A stretch of DNA of 64,000 nt from Rudanella lutea DSM 19387 (GCF_000383955.1 NZ_KB913013.1:2200277-2264276); one strand, 5' to 3'; positions 1 through 9,017 are shown, numbered from the stretch's first letter. Numbers and translations: made by a program. Notes: a model not told the origin generated them from the sequence alone.

Positions 1-1
1 C

Positions 2-400
2 GCCAATCAGACCGTAGGCTCGGGAGCCGTGGGCGACCTGCCCGCCCCCATGTACGCCCGCGAGTGGCTGCATTATCTGAAACATCAGATGGGCCTGTCG
101 GTGATTCGGCACACGGCCCTGCTCGACCGGCCGGTGCGCCGGGTGGCCGTTTGCGGAGGATCGGGCGGCTTCCTGCTCAACGATGCCATACGGGCCGGTG
201 CCGAGGTATTCGTAACGGCGGATTACAAGTACCACGAATTTTTCGATGCCGACAACCGGGTTACCATCTGCGATATAGGCCATTACGAGAGCGAAGTGTT
301 CACGAAAGACCTGATTGGACAGCATTTGGAAAAAAATTTCTCTACCTTTGCGGTAATTTTATCGGAAACAGTCACCAATCCGGTGAGCTACTTTTTTTAA
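2..400 (+). CDS. Nif3-like dinuclear metal-centre protein, C-terminal part
   Basis: Only the last 132 residues are in the window; the reading frame is open from base 2, so the start lies upstream. The visible part has the C-terminal Nif3/YbgI signature: VAVCGGSGG, then ADYKYHEFFDA (metal-binding His/Glu region) and ICDIGHYESE. Family members are hexameric or trimeric proteins with a two-metal site, often labelled GTP cyclohydrolase 1 type 2 homologues; their true substrate is uncertain. The next gene, a C4 zinc-ribbon coiled-coil protein, is a frequent neighbour of Nif3 genes, which supports the call. The family is clear; the function is not. Confidence 0.85.
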   Translation, partial: ANQTVGSGAVGDLPAPMYAREWLHYLKHQMGLSVIRHTALLDRPVRRVAVCGGSGGFLLNDAIRAGAEVFVTADYKYHEFFDADNRVTICDIGHYESEVFTKDLIGQHLEKNFSTFAVILSETVTNPVSYFF

Positions 401-404
401 TGAA

Positions 405-500
405 CAATGTGTAATGAGTAGCGAGTAATGAAATGAGTCATTTTCAAGGCTCAATTATCCCCTTCGCCCATTATCCGTTCTTCATTAATCATTTTATATT
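405..500. repeat. imperfect inverted repeat with 7-base period (AATGNNN family)
   Basis: The left arm reads as successive heptads (AATGAAC, AATGTGT, AATGAGT, AGCGAGT). The right arm, read on the minus strand, gives AATATAA, AATGATT, AATGAAG, AACGGAT, AATGGGC. The arms are related but imperfect. It fills the gap between the Nif3-like gene and the zinc-ribbon gene. Related copies lie at 13527-13635, 46933-47028 and 50874-51012. Confidence 0.6.
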
Positions 501-506
501 AACAAC

Positions 507-1259
507 ATGGAACTAACGATTGCGCAAAAGCTCGATGCTCTCCTCAAATTGCAATCTATTGACTCTCAACTCGATGAATTGGTAAAGATTCGGGGCAGCC
601 TCCCCGAGGAAGTACGCGACCTGGAAGACGAGATCATCGGTTTTGAAACCCGCATCAGTAAGTTTCAGGACGAAGTCAAAACGCAGGACGACGAAATCGA
701 CCGCAACAAAACCGCTAAGAAAGATGCGGAGAAGCTGATTACCCGGTACAAGGAGCAGCAGATGAACGTGCGGAACAACCGCGAGTACGACGCCATTTCG
801 AAGGAAATTGAACTTCAGTCGCTCGAAATTGAACTGGCCGACAAGCGCATCAACGAAGCTTCGTTCCGGATTCGGACTAAAGAAGAGGAAATTAAGGCTA
901 CGCAGGCCGCTTTGAACGAGCGGAAAGAAGACCTGCGCGTGAAAAAGCAGGAACTGGATCAGATTCTGGCCGAAAGTCAGGAAGAAGAAAAGACCCTGAA
1001 AGTAGAGCGCGACGAGCAGGCCCTGACTATCGAAGAGCGGTTGCTGAAGTCGTATGACCGGATTCGGGGCAACGCCCTCAACGGTCTGGCGGTAGTACCC
1101 GTTCGGCGGGGTGCCTGCGGTGGTTGCTACAACGTGGTGCCGCCCCAACGTCAGGCTGATATTAAAGACCGGAAGAAAATTATTGTGTGTGAACACTGCG
1201 GCCGTATTCTGGCCGACGTAGAAGGTGCCCCTGAGCCGGTAACACCCGGTCGCAGATAG
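507..1259 (+). CDS. coiled-coil protein with C-terminal C4 zinc ribbon
   Basis: A 250-residue protein. Residues about 5-175 are rich in Glu, Lys, Arg and Leu in a heptad pattern and predict a long antiparallel coiled-coil hairpin. The C-terminus holds two CxxC pairs, C204/C207 (CGGCYNVVPPQ) and C228/C231 (CEHCGRIL), which make a zinc ribbon. This is the architecture of the bacterial zf-RING_7 (former DUF164) family. Its role is not well defined; nucleic-acid or protein contact through the ribbon is inference. It follows the Nif3-like gene in the same direction, a recurring arrangement. The ATG at 507 is preceded by an A/T-rich leader without a Shine-Dalgarno sequence. The 3' end touches a heptad repeat that also forms the 5' end of the next gene. 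Confidence 0.85.
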   Translation: MELTIAQKLDALLKLQSIDSQLDELVKIRGSLPEEVRDLEDEIIGFETRISKFQDEVKTQDDEIDRNKTAKKDAEKLITRYKEQQMNVRNNREYDAISKEIELQSLEIELADKRINEASFRIRTKEEEIKATQAALNERKEDLRVKKQELDQILAESQEEEKTLKVERDEQALTIEERLLKSYDRIRGNALNGLAVVPVRRGACGGCYNVVPPQRQADIKDRKKIIVCEHCGRILADVEGAPEPVTPGRR

Positions 1260-2788
1260 TGGCAGCAAGCAGTAGGCAGCAGGCAGTAGGCAGCAGGCAA
1301 TTATGGGGGCTGGTTCTCTCAATTGCTTCCTGCCTACTTCTTTTTTGCCCACTGCCCACTGCCTACTGCCAACCGCCCATGGGCTGGACACCCGGCCTCC
1401 AACGAGCATATACCGACCTGATTAAGTTACGCGTAGCCGACGCCCGCGCCCAGCTAGCCCGCGAAAACCCCAACAATGGCCTAACGATCTGGCTGGCCAA
1501 TTACGCCGAAATGATTACTCTGCTCGTGTCAGACGACGAGTCGGGGTATGACCGCAAAAGTGACCTCCTGCAAACCCGACTCGAACGGCTGGAGACCCTC
1601 CCGGCCGAATCGCCCTGGGCGCGGATGCTACAGGCCGAGGTACGGCTGCATGGTGCGTTTGTGAAGCTCAAGTTTGGCCGCGAGGTGAGCGCCTGCTGGG
1701 ATATTATCAAGGCATACAAGCTGCTGGCTGAGAACGCCCGGCTTCACCCCACGTTTTTACCCCAACTGAAAGCCCTCGGGGTGCTGCATATTCTGATTGG
1801 GTCGGTACCAGAAAACTATACCTGGGTCACCCGCCTGATTGGCCTACGGGGCAATGTGCAACAGGGATTAGCCGAGCTGGAACGAGCCCGGCAAGACCCG
1901 GTGTTCCGAACCGAGGTCGAGATGGTGACACTCCTGATTCGGTCGTACATCCTGCGCTTTAGCGATGCCGACGCCAAACAGCTGAGCACCCTTGTCGGGC
2001 AAAACCCAGACAACCTGCTACTGCACTTTTTTGGGGCCACCATTCAGATGAAAAACGGGCAAAGCGATAAAGCCCTCGCTTTCCTGGAGACCCGCCCGAC
2101 GGGCAGCGCGTACCTACCCATGCCCATCATCGAGAATATTCTGGGCGATATTTATCTGCAAAAAGGCGACGAAACCGAGTCGATCCGGCATTACGAGCAG
2201 TTTCTGCGTCAGTACCGGGGCCAGAATTTCCTGAAAGACACGTACTACAAACTGTTTCTGGGGCATTGGCTGAGTGGCAACCGGGTTGTAGCCCTCCCCT
2301 ACCTCCAGAAGGTCAGAGCGGTGGGTCGCACGGTGACCGAGTCAGACAAGGCCGCTCAGAAGTTTGCCGAAGCCCAGGGTAACCGGGGTCTTACCCCCGC
2401 GCAAAATGTACTGATGCAGGCCCGACTCGCTACCGATGGCGGCTTCACCGACCGCGCCCTTGCCGTGTTGGCCCCCTACACCGAAGGCCGCTTTTCGACC
2501 CTCGCCGACCGGGCCGAATACCAGTACCGGCTGGGCCGGATTTACCAGCGTCGAAACACGCCTGAGTTGTCGCTGGCTCCGTTTCGGCGCGCCATTACCC
2601 TCACCGACAGCGCCGGGGCGGGGTTATCGTTTGGGGCTACGGCTGCTCTGCAACTGGGCTACATCCACCAACAAAAAGGCCAGCGAATACTGGCCAGACA
2701 ATTTTTCGAGAAAGCACTGAGCTATAAAAAACACGAATACAAAAACAGCATTGATAATAAAGCAAAGGCCGCGCTGAACCAGCTTTGA
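1259..2788 (+). CDS. secreted TPR-containing protein; 5' end built on a repeat
   Basis: A 509-residue frame opening with a GTG whose first base is the last base of the preceding stop codon. Residues 1-40 come from an inverted heptad repeat: the left arm codes AASSRQQAVGSRQ, and the right arm supplies a hydrophobic stretch ending TAYCQPP that looks like a signal peptide or lipobox. The first ATG in this frame is at 1379 and would remove that segment, so the start is uncertain. The rest is helical, with alternating A/L/G positions and segments such as GDIYLQKGDETESIRHYEQ and LGRIYQRRNTPELSLAPF typical of tetratricopeptide repeats. TPR proteins scaffold protein contacts; no partner can be named. 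Confidence 0.75.
   Translation: MAASSRQQAVGSRQLWGLVLSIASCLLLFCPLPTAYCQPPMGWTPGLQRAYTDLIKLRVADARAQLARENPNNGLTIWLANYAEMITLLVSDDESGYDRKSDLLQTRLERLETLPAESPWARMLQAEVRLHGAFVKLKFGREVSACWDIIKAYKLLAENARLHPTFLPQLKALGVLHILIGSVPENYTWVTRLIGLRGNVQQGLAELERARQDPVFRTEVEMVTLLIRSYILRFSDADAKQLSTLVGQNPDNLLLHFFGATIQMKNGQSDKALAFLETRPTGSAYLPMPIIENILGDIYLQKGDETESIRHYEQFLRQYRGQNFLKDTYYKLFLGHWLSGNRVVALPYLQKVRAVGRTVTESDKAAQKFAEAQGNRGLTPAQNVLMQARLATDGGFTDRALAVLAPYTEGRFSTLADRAEYQYRLGRIYQRRNTPELSLAPFRRAITLTDSAGAGLSFGATAALQLGYIHQQKGQRILARQFFEKALSYKKHEYKNSIDNKAKAALNQL
1261..1375. repeat. inverted heptad repeat GGCAGYA / TRCTGCC
   Basis: The left arm (about 1261-1299) is a run of 7-base units GGCAGCA, AGCAGTA, GGCAGCA, GGCAGTA, GGCAGCA. 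The right arm (about 1329-1372) has GCCCACT, GCCCACT, GCCTACT, GCC, the complementary unit. Together they could form a long hairpin that lies inside the predicted 5' coding end of the TPR gene. Confidence 0.75.
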
Positions 2789-2805
2789 GAGGGTGCCTAC
2801 TTAGT

Positions 2806-2848
2806 AAGCCGAGATGACATCTCTCCAAATGAGATATCATCTCGGCTT
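2806..2848. terminator. bidirectional terminator between convergent genes
   Basis: Arms AAGCCGAGATGACATCTC (2806-2823) and GAGATATCATCTCGGCTT (2831-2848) pair in 17 of 18 positions around a 7-base loop. The hairpin sits between the ends of the TPR gene (+) and the RND permease gene (-), so it can serve both. There is no long T tract. Confidence 0.65.
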
Positions 2849-2861
2849 GTGCAATCACGCA

Positions 2862-5800
2862 TTAGCTCATGGCCTTGGCCACTTCCAGCTCCTGCGGTTT
2901 TTTGGGCTGTACTTTTTTCCGGGTGAACCGGGCAATGAGCCGATCGACGACGAGGTACATGGCCGGCACCACGAGCAACGTCAGCAGGAGCGACGAGGTA
3001 AGACCACCGATGATGACCCACGCCATACCGTTTTTGGTTTCGGCACCGGCACCACTCGCCAACGCGATAGGCAACATACCCAAAATCATGGCTAAGGTGG
3101 TCATCAGAATCGGGCGTAGACGCTCTTTACCCGCTTCGAGCAAGGCGTGAATCACATCGTGCCCCTCGGCTTTGAGCTGATTGGCAAAGTCGACGATCAG
3201 AATGGCGTTTTTAGCCACCAGACCCAGCAACATAATCATACCCACAATCGAGAACACCGTCAGGCTCTCCATAGTCAGGGCCAGGGCGAGCAGGGCCCCA
3301 ATGAGCGCTACCGGAATCGAGAATAAGACCACGAATGGGTACACCACGCTCTCGTACAGGGCCACCATGATGAAATACACCAGCAAAATGGCGATGCCGA
3401 GGGCCAAACCAAGGCTACCAAAGGCGTCGGACTGCTGCTGCAACTGACCAAGATACTGAATCGATACGCCTTCGGGCAGCTGCTCTTTGGCCATCAGATT
3501 CTGAATATCGGTACCCACCGTACCCACCGGACGACCCACGACCTGCGCATTGATCGTCACCGATGAAAGCCGGTCGATGCGCTCCAGCACGCTCTCGCCA
3601 ACCTGCTCTTCCACGCGGGCAAACTGCGACAGCTCGAACATCTGCCCTTTGTTGTTCATAAACGTCAGGCGGCTGATGTCCTGCGGGTTGCTTCGGTCGA
3701 ATCGGTCGAGGCTAACCAGAATATCGTACTCGTTGCCGTTTTGCTTGAACTTCGACTGATCGTTACCCCGGAACGCGTTTTGCAGCGCCATACCTACTTC
3801 GGCCGCGTTGATGCCTAACTGCGCCATTTTCTCGCGGTCGAGGTTTACGGTCACTTCGGGTTTCGGGTCTTTCACCGAGTACTTCACGTCCTGCGTGCCC
3901 GGCACGGCCTGCGTTACCTTTTTCACAATGGCAGCCGCCTTCCGAATATCGGCGAGGTTGGTCCCCTTCACGGCAATCTGGATAGGTGCCTGTTGCGCCC
4001 CCACAATACCCACGGGGCTTACCGTTACTTTAACGCCCGGAATCCGGCCCACTTCGTCTTTCAGAATCTGACCAAAGCCTTCGGTCGATACGGTCCGCTG
4101 CTTTTTATCTACCAGCTTCACGTTCAGGTCGGCCAGGTTACTGTTCGACGCCGTTGCCAGGCCGTTGCTGCTGTAGCCCACGTTGGTAAACACGTTGGTC
4201 ACCTCAGGGTGCTTCATGATGATCTGCTCAGCCCGCTGCGCTACGGCATTGGTCTGGTAAATAGAGGCCGTTGGAGCCAGTTCAATCTGAACGTTCATCT
4301 CGCCCTGATCACTCTGCGGCATAAATGCCCCCCCGATAAACCCAGCCGGCACCAGCGCAATAGAACCCACCATCAGGGCAATAACCCCCAGAAATATCCA
4401 TCGTTTGTGGCCCAGGGACCATTGCAGCACCACGCCATACCCCTCGGTCAGGCGGGTAATCATGTTTTCGAAACCAAGGTTCAACCGACCCCACAACGAC
4501 TTCGGATTCAGCACCTCAATTTTACCGAACCGCGACGCCAGCAAGGGAGTCAGGGTAAACGACACGAGCAAGCTCATGAGCGTAGAGAACACCACCACCA
4601 GCGCAAACTCGCGCAGAATGTTACCAATCAAACCACCCGTCATGGCGAGCGGTACAAACACCACCACGTCGACAAGGGTAATGGCGAGGGCCGTAAAGCC
4701 GATTTCGCTCCGGCCATCCAGGGCCGCCTGCCGCTTGTCTTTACCCATTTCGAGGTGCCGGTTGATGTTTTCCAGGACCACAATCGAGTCATCGACCAGA
4801 ATACCCACCACGAGCGAAAGCGCCATGAGGGTCATCAGGTTGAGCGAGAAGCCCATGATATACATGAGCGCAAACGTCGGAATCATGGACGAAGGCAAAG
4901 CCACCAGTACGAACATGGCCGACCGGAAACTGTGCAGGAACAGCAACATCACCACCGACACAATCAGGATAGCCAGCCCCATATCGAACACCACGGCATC
5001 GGCCGAAGCCAGCGTGTACACCGACTGATCGGACGCGATATTAAACTTCAGCTTCACGTTGTCGTACTGCTTTTCGAGCTGTTTGATACGCGCCTGCGTC
5101 AGTTGACTCACCGACACAGCGTTGGCGTCTGACTGCTTCTGAATCTGCAAACCAATCGACGGGCGGGCGTTGATGTGGTTAATGGCCGTCGGCTTGGTGG
5201 TGGCATCTACCACTTCGGCTACGTCTTTCAGCAACACCTCGCTGCCATTGGCCCGCCGGGCCACAATCAGGTTCCGCAGCCGGTTGGTGGTTTCGACCGA
5301 CGCATCGAACCGAATCGAGTACTGCGACTCACGAGTTTCGATCTGACCGGCCGGGTAGCTGGTGTTGGCCGCGGCAATCGCCTGCGACACCTGCCCGATC
5401 GACATCCCGTAACCGCGTAGTTTCTCGCTGTTTACGTTGATCTGAATCTCACGCTCGTTACCCCCGATAATATTCACCTGCCCCACCCCCGACACGTTGG
5501 AGAGTTGTGGCTTAATATTTTTATCGATCAGGTCGTAGAGCGCCGTTGGGGGCATATCGGCCGTTACACCCATCCGCAACACCGGAATTTCGTCGGTCGA
5601 AAACTTATTCAGAATCGGCCGGTCGGCACCGTCGGGCAGGAGGTTCAGAATCTGCTCCACCTTACGTTGGGCGTCCTGTTGGGCGAGTGTAGTACTCACC
5701 CCATTTTTCAACTGCACCACCACAATGGATGCCCCCTCTTGTGAAGTTGAGGTCATCCGGTCGAGGCCTTCGAGCGACGACAGGGCGTCTTCGATACGTT

Positions 5801-5993
5801 TGGTCACGTTGGTTTCGACCTCGTCGGCCGAGGCACCCCGGTACACCGTGGCCACGCTGATCACGTTGGCCTCAAACTTGGGCAACAAATTATATGACAA
5901 CTGCTGGTAGGCCAGCGCACCGAACAAAATCAGTACGATAAAGACCGTGGTGACCAACAGCGGCCGTTTGACAGCTATTTCGGATACAGACAT
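2862..5993 (-). CDS. RND efflux permease (AcrB/HAE1-like)
   Basis: A 1043-residue inner-membrane proton antiporter, the usual length of the AcrB/MexB family. The N-terminus (VKRPLLVTTVFIVLILFG) is the first membrane helix, followed by a large periplasmic loop, helices TM2-TM6, a second periplasmic loop (about 555-850) and the last six helices. The proton-relay acidic pair is present in TM4 as GILVDDSIVVLENI (D401-D402), and GLVAKNAILIVDFAN carries the conserved TM10 lysine. It would export hydrophobic drugs or other small molecules with the adaptor and TolC-like genes just upstream (9-base gap to the adaptor). Control by the MarR gene heading the operon is likely. The substrate cannot be read from the sequence. 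Confidence 0.93.
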   Translation of the reverse strand: MSVSEIAVKRPLLVTTVFIVLILFGALAYQQLSYNLLPKFEANVISVATVYRGASADEVETNVTKRIEDALSSLEGLDRMTSTSQEGASIVVVQLKNGVSTTLAQQDAQRKVEQILNLLPDGADRPILNKFSTDEIPVLRMGVTADMPPTALYDLIDKNIKPQLSNVSGVGQVNIIGGNEREIQINVNSEKLRGYGMSIGQVSQAIAAANTSYPAGQIETRESQYSIRFDASVETTNRLRNLIVARRANGSEVLLKDVAEVVDATTKPTAINHINARPSIGLQIQKQSDANAVSVSQLTQARIKQLEKQYDNVKLKFNIASDQSVYTLASADAVVFDMGLAILIVSVVMLLFLHSFRSAMFVLVALPSSMIPTFALMYIMGFSLNLMTLMALSLVVGILVDDSIVVLENINRHLEMGKDKRQAALDGRSEIGFTALAITLVDVVVFVPLAMTGGLIGNILREFALVVVFSTLMSLLVSFTLTPLLASRFGKIEVLNPKSLWGRLNLGFENMITRLTEGYGVVLQWSLGHKRWIFLGVIALMVGSIALVPAGFIGGAFMPQSDQGEMNVQIELAPTASIYQTNAVAQRAEQIIMKHPEVTNVFTNVGYSSNGLATASNSNLADLNVKLVDKKQRTVSTEGFGQILKDEVGRIPGVKVTVSPVGIVGAQQAPIQIAVKGTNLADIRKAAAIVKKVTQAVPGTQDVKYSVKDPKPEVTVNLDREKMAQLGINAAEVGMALQNAFRGNDQSKFKQNGNEYDILVSLDRFDRSNPQDISRLTFMNNKGQMFELSQFARVEEQVGESVLERIDRLSSVTINAQVVGRPVGTVGTDIQNLMAKEQLPEGVSIQYLGQLQQQSDAFGSLGLALGIAILLVYFIMVALYESVVYPFVVLFSIPVALIGALLALALTMESLTVFSIVGMIMLLGLVAKNAILIVDFANQLKAEGHDVIHALLEAGKERLRPILMTTLAMILGMLPIALASGAGAETKNGMAWVIIGGLTSSLLLTLLVVPAMYLVVDRLIARFTRKKVQPKKPQELEVAKAMS

Positions 5994-6002
5994 GATTTCG
6001 CT

Positions 6003-7058
6003 TTATTTCGTGATTTGCACGGTCTTACCGTCGCTCAGGTTCAATTGACCGGTTGTGACTACCTGATCACCGGCTGATAGTCCACCGATCACCTCGATTG
6101 AATCGCCAAACTCGCGGCCTACTTTGATTTTCCGTTGCCGGGCTACTCCGCCCTCAATCACGTACACGTACGGATTCTTGATGCTCTCGACCAGGGCGAT
6201 ACGCGGAATTTGCAGGGCTTTCTGGTTCGACTGCTGCGAGAAATCAACGTTGACAAACGTACCCGCTTTCAGGCCACCCGCGCTGCTGAGAGTAATCTCA
6301 ACGGGGTAGTTGTGCTCTTCGGTGCCCTGCGGAGCGATATACGAAATCTGACCGCTGAACGTCCGACCCGGAAATACATCAGCCGAAATCCGTACCGACT
6401 GCCCTTTGCGGAGCCCGTACACGTCGCTTTCGTTGACCAGCACGTTCACCTTCAGCCGCGACACATCGAGTACCGTACCCAGCACCGTACCCGGCGAAAT
6501 GTACTCGCCCGGCTCAATGTCCTTTTTCACCACCTGCCCGCTGATGGGGGCTTTCACGTTGGCGTCCTGAATCTGCTTCCGAATCTGCTCGGCCTGATTC
6601 AAGGCATTCTGGTAGTTGTACCGGGTTTCATTTACCTGAATTTCGGTAGTGGCGTTGCCCGCCAGCAGGGTGTTGTACCGGTCGACGTCTTTTTTCAGTT
6701 TGTCGATGGTGAGCTGGGTCGACTGGAGCGACAGTTCTTTCAGCTTGTTGTCGAGTTGCACGAGCATTTGCCCCTGCCGAATCTGGCTCCCCAGATTGAA
6801 GTTGACCGCTTCGACTTTACCGGCGGTTGTGGCTGTAATATTGGCCTCCCGAAACGGAATCAGGTTACCAGTTTTGATTAACTGCTGGCTCACCGTGCCC
6901 TCTTCGACCGAGGCCACCGTAACCGGAATAGCCACGTTGGTAGCTACGACGGGCGCTTTCTGCTCGTCGATTTTCTTTTTGTTGGAGGCCAGCCGGAAGC
7001 CGATCAAAGCGACGATAGCCAAGGCACTCATGATGACGATTAAAGGTGTCTTTTTCAT
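6003..7058 (-). CDS. RND periplasmic adaptor subunit (membrane fusion protein)
   Basis: A 351-residue adaptor joining the permease to the outer-membrane channel. It has an N-terminal signal anchor (TPLIVIMSALAIVALIGF, about 4-21), a lipoyl-like half at about 70-100 (REANITATTAGKVEAVNF), a short helical hairpin (about 105-170), the second lipoyl half (NVKAPISGQVVKKDIEPG) and a beta-barrel domain (about 205-280). This order is that of the HlyD/AcrA family. There is no lipobox, so it is probably membrane-anchored by the N-terminal helix. It lies 24 bases after the TolC-like gene and 9 bases before the permease gene, in one operon. Confidence 0.92.
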   Translation of the reverse strand: MKKTPLIVIMSALAIVALIGFRLASNKKKIDEQKAPVVATNVAIPVTVASVEEGTVSQQLIKTGNLIPFREANITATTAGKVEAVNFNLGSQIRQGQMLVQLDNKLKELSLQSTQLTIDKLKKDVDRYNTLLAGNATTEIQVNETRYNYQNALNQAEQIRKQIQDANVKAPISGQVVKKDIEPGEYISPGTVLGTVLDVSRLKVNVLVNESDVYGLRKGQSVRISADVFPGRTFSGQISYIAPQGTEEHNYPVEITLSSAGGLKAGTFVNVDFSQQSNQKALQIPRIALVESIKNPYVYVIEGGVARQRKIKVGREFGDSIEVIGGLSAGDQVVTTGQLNLSDGKTVQITK

Positions 7059-7082
7059 GACATTCGGTTGTATTCCGGTTGA

Positions 7083-8450
7083 TTAAAGCCCGCTGTAGAA
7101 AGTCAGGAGCGTACCCTGCGACTGTTCGAGGTCGAGCCGGGCCTGATAAAAATTAATGAGTGAATTGATGTAGTTCGACTGTGCCTGCCGGTAGCTATTG
7201 TCGGCATTGAGCAGGTCGGTCAGCGATTTGGTGCCCTGCCGGTATTGCAGGGTAGTTACGTTGTACACCTGCTGGGCCAGCTGCACGTTGCGGTCGTCGT
7301 TTTGCGCGCTCACCTGCGCCCGCTGCAATTGCGACTGAGCATTGTTGAACTGCAACTGAAACGAAGCCGTGTTGAGCCGCTGCCGTTCTTCCTGCGTCAG
7401 CACGGTCAGTTTGGACTGTTGCACCTGTGCATCGCGTTGTAGACCGTCGAAAATCGGGACGTTCAGCCGAAGGCCAATGCTCCCGAAGCCCGTCATGTTT
7501 TTAAACGCCCCACCGAAGTCGTTGGCAAACGCCAGGGTACCATAACTGGCCGTTGCGCTCAGCGTAGGCAGGTATCCCGCCCGGTTACGCTCCAACTGAA
7601 TCCGCTGGAGGGCCAGGTTGGCTTCGCCCTGCTGGTAACTGGCCAGATTGCGAGGGTCAAAAACGGCGGGCTGCACCGTTGGCAGCTGACTCGCCACGAG
7701 CGAATCGGCCAGCGTAATGGTTTGCTCCTGCGTCATACCCATCTGAAACTTGAGCCGGTTCAGGGCCAGATTCAGGTCGTTTTCGGCCAGAGCCAACTGC
7801 GACCGGGTGTTGTTGTAATTCACCTCGGTATTGGTGTAGTCGATAGGCTGAATCACGCCATTATCGCGTTGCAGCTTCAGGATATTCAACACCTGCTGCG
7901 TGCGTTCGAGGTTGTCTTTCAGTAGCTTAATCTGCTGCTGCACCACAAACACCTGATAGTAATTGCTGGCAATGTTGTAGATGATCTCCTCGCGGGTCTG
8001 ACGCGAATTAATGTCGGCCAGTTGTTGGTTAGGCTTGGCAGCTTTCAGGCCCAGCAGCAGTGACTTATCGTAGATGGCCTGCGACGCCTGTGCCACCAGG
8101 TTGGTCTGGTATTTCTGTCCAAAAGCCACCCGAACCGGCTCCGGCCCAAACACCCCGGCCGGGATGATGGAGGTTTGCAACTTAATGTTATTCGTAAACG
8201 TGCCAGCCCCGCTCACCTGTGGCAGGTATAAACCCAGAGCCTGCCGGGCCTGCTGGTTGGCCGTTTCAACCTGATACTGCGCAATGCGGGTCGTTCCGAA
8301 ATTCTTCAGTCCATAGTCAATACAATCCTTTAGCCGGAAAGAGGTACCCGTTACGGCCGGTTGGGCTGTAGTCGGTTGGGGCGACTCTGATTGAGCCCAT
8401 CCACTGAACGGTAGCAGCGCTAATAAGCTCAGTGCAATTTTTTGTTTCAT
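7083..8450 (-). CDS. TolC-family outer-membrane efflux channel
   Basis: A 455-residue protein with a cleavable signal peptide (MKQKIALSLLALLPFSGWAQ). Two related halves, rich in Gln and Asn and predicted as long helices, give the OEP repeats, for example YQVETANQQARQALGLYLPQ and LNNAQSQLQRAQVSAQ-like segments. The C-terminus ends in short strands after YRQGTKSLTDLLNAD, a typical TolC motif. It forms the trimeric outer-membrane exit duct for the adaptor and permease encoded next. A 15-base perfect palindrome 20 bases before its start codon may be a second operator within the operon. Confidence 0.9.
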   Translation of the reverse strand: MKQKIALSLLALLPFSGWAQSESPQPTTAQPAVTGTSFRLKDCIDYGLKNFGTTRIAQYQVETANQQARQALGLYLPQVSGAGTFTNNIKLQTSIIPAGVFGPEPVRVAFGQKYQTNLVAQASQAIYDKSLLLGLKAAKPNQQLADINSRQTREEIIYNIASNYYQVFVVQQQIKLLKDNLERTQQVLNILKLQRDNGVIQPIDYTNTEVNYNNTRSQLALAENDLNLALNRLKFQMGMTQEQTITLADSLVASQLPTVQPAVFDPRNLASYQQGEANLALQRIQLERNRAGYLPTLSATASYGTLAFANDFGGAFKNMTGFGSIGLRLNVPIFDGLQRDAQVQQSKLTVLTQEERQRLNTASFQLQFNNAQSQLQRAQVSAQNDDRNVQLAQQVYNVTTLQYRQGTKSLTDLLNADNSYRQAQSNYINSLINFYQARLDLEQSQGTLLTFYSGL

Positions 8451-8469
8451 AAGTCAAAAAACGTTGAGG

Positions 8470-8492
8470 TGTCTACTGTAGACATATCAACT
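8470..8492 (-). promoter_or_regulatory. candidate MarR operator upstream of tolC-like gene
   Basis: TGTCTACTGTAGACA (8470-8484) is a perfect 15-base palindrome. On the minus strand it abuts AGTTGATAT (8492-8484), the same 9-mer found in the candidate operator upstream of marR at 9002. It lies 20 bases before the TolC-like start codon. Site function is inferred from symmetry and shared sequence. Confidence 0.5.
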
Positions 8493-8507
8493 ATTTAGTG
8501 AAAAAAT

Positions 8508-8984
8508 TTATTGGTCGAATAATGAAATGATTTTACGAAGGGTAGCCTGAAACGTGTCCAACTCCTCGGTGGTGAGTTGTTCGGTCAGGCGCTTGTTGAT
8601 CTCACCGGCGGTCTCAATCGCTTTGTCGACGACCAGCTTACCGGCGGGCGTCAGTTGAATCAGGTTTTTCCGACGGTCGGCACTATCGGCTACAATCCGA
8701 AGGTAACCATCCCGCTCCAGCGTGCGTAGGGAGCGTTGCACACCTGATTTATCTTTTTGGAGTGCGTTGGCAATCTCCTGTTGTGAAAGCAAATCGGCAT
8801 CGGCAAAGTAAATAATGAGCAGAATGGGTAGCTGCTCCATTTGCAAGGCAAAGCCCATACGGCTCAACTCCCGATTGGTTTGCCGAACAATCAGATGGCC
8901 GGCCTGACTGATCATGAAGATGGACAGGTGGCCCATTTTGCTCGCAAAATTCGCCTTCAATTCTTTATCTCGATCTAAAACCAT
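8508..8984 (-). CDS. MarR-family transcriptional regulator
   Basis: A 158-residue winged-helix protein. The DNA-binding core is at about 60-125: LLSQQEIANALQKDKSGVQR is the helix-turn-helix, and GYLRIVADSADRRKNLIQLT is the beta wing with the conserved D-R-R pattern. Terminal helices would form the dimer interface. It is the first gene of the efflux operon, so it probably represses its own transcription and that of the pump, with release by a ligand; this is the classic MarR arrangement. The palindromic site at 9002-9017 lies 18-33 bases upstream of its start codon. Confidence 0.88.
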   Translation of the reverse strand: MVLDRDKELKANFASKMGHLSIFMISQAGHLIVRQTNRELSRMGFALQMEQLPILLIIYFADADLLSQQEIANALQKDKSGVQRSLRTLERDGYLRIVADSADRRKNLIQLTPAGKLVVDKAIETAGEINKRLTEQLTTEELDTFQATLRKIISLFDQ

Positions 8985-9001
8985 GGTGCAAAAATAATAT
9001 C

Positions 9002-9017
9002 AGTTGATATATTAACT
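9002..9017 (-). promoter_or_regulatory. candidate MarR autoregulatory operator
   Basis: AGTTGATATATTAACT is a 16-base palindrome with one mismatched pair (7 of 8 pairs). It lies just upstream of marR, and its left half AGTTGATAT recurs before the TolC-like gene (8484-8492, minus strand). A further half-like element (CTCAACT) follows at about 9023. Confidence 0.5.

Noticed and set aside
513-1409. Minus-strand frame of 298 codons opposite the zinc-ribbon gene
   Set aside because: It runs through a heptad repeat and opposite a conserved gene; its product shows no family features.
3993-5132. Long plus-strand open frame (379 codons) opposite the RND permease gene
   Set aside because: It is the complement of a strongly conserved coding sequence, is rich in His, Arg and Gln in the way antisense frames of GC-rich genes are, and shows no domain.
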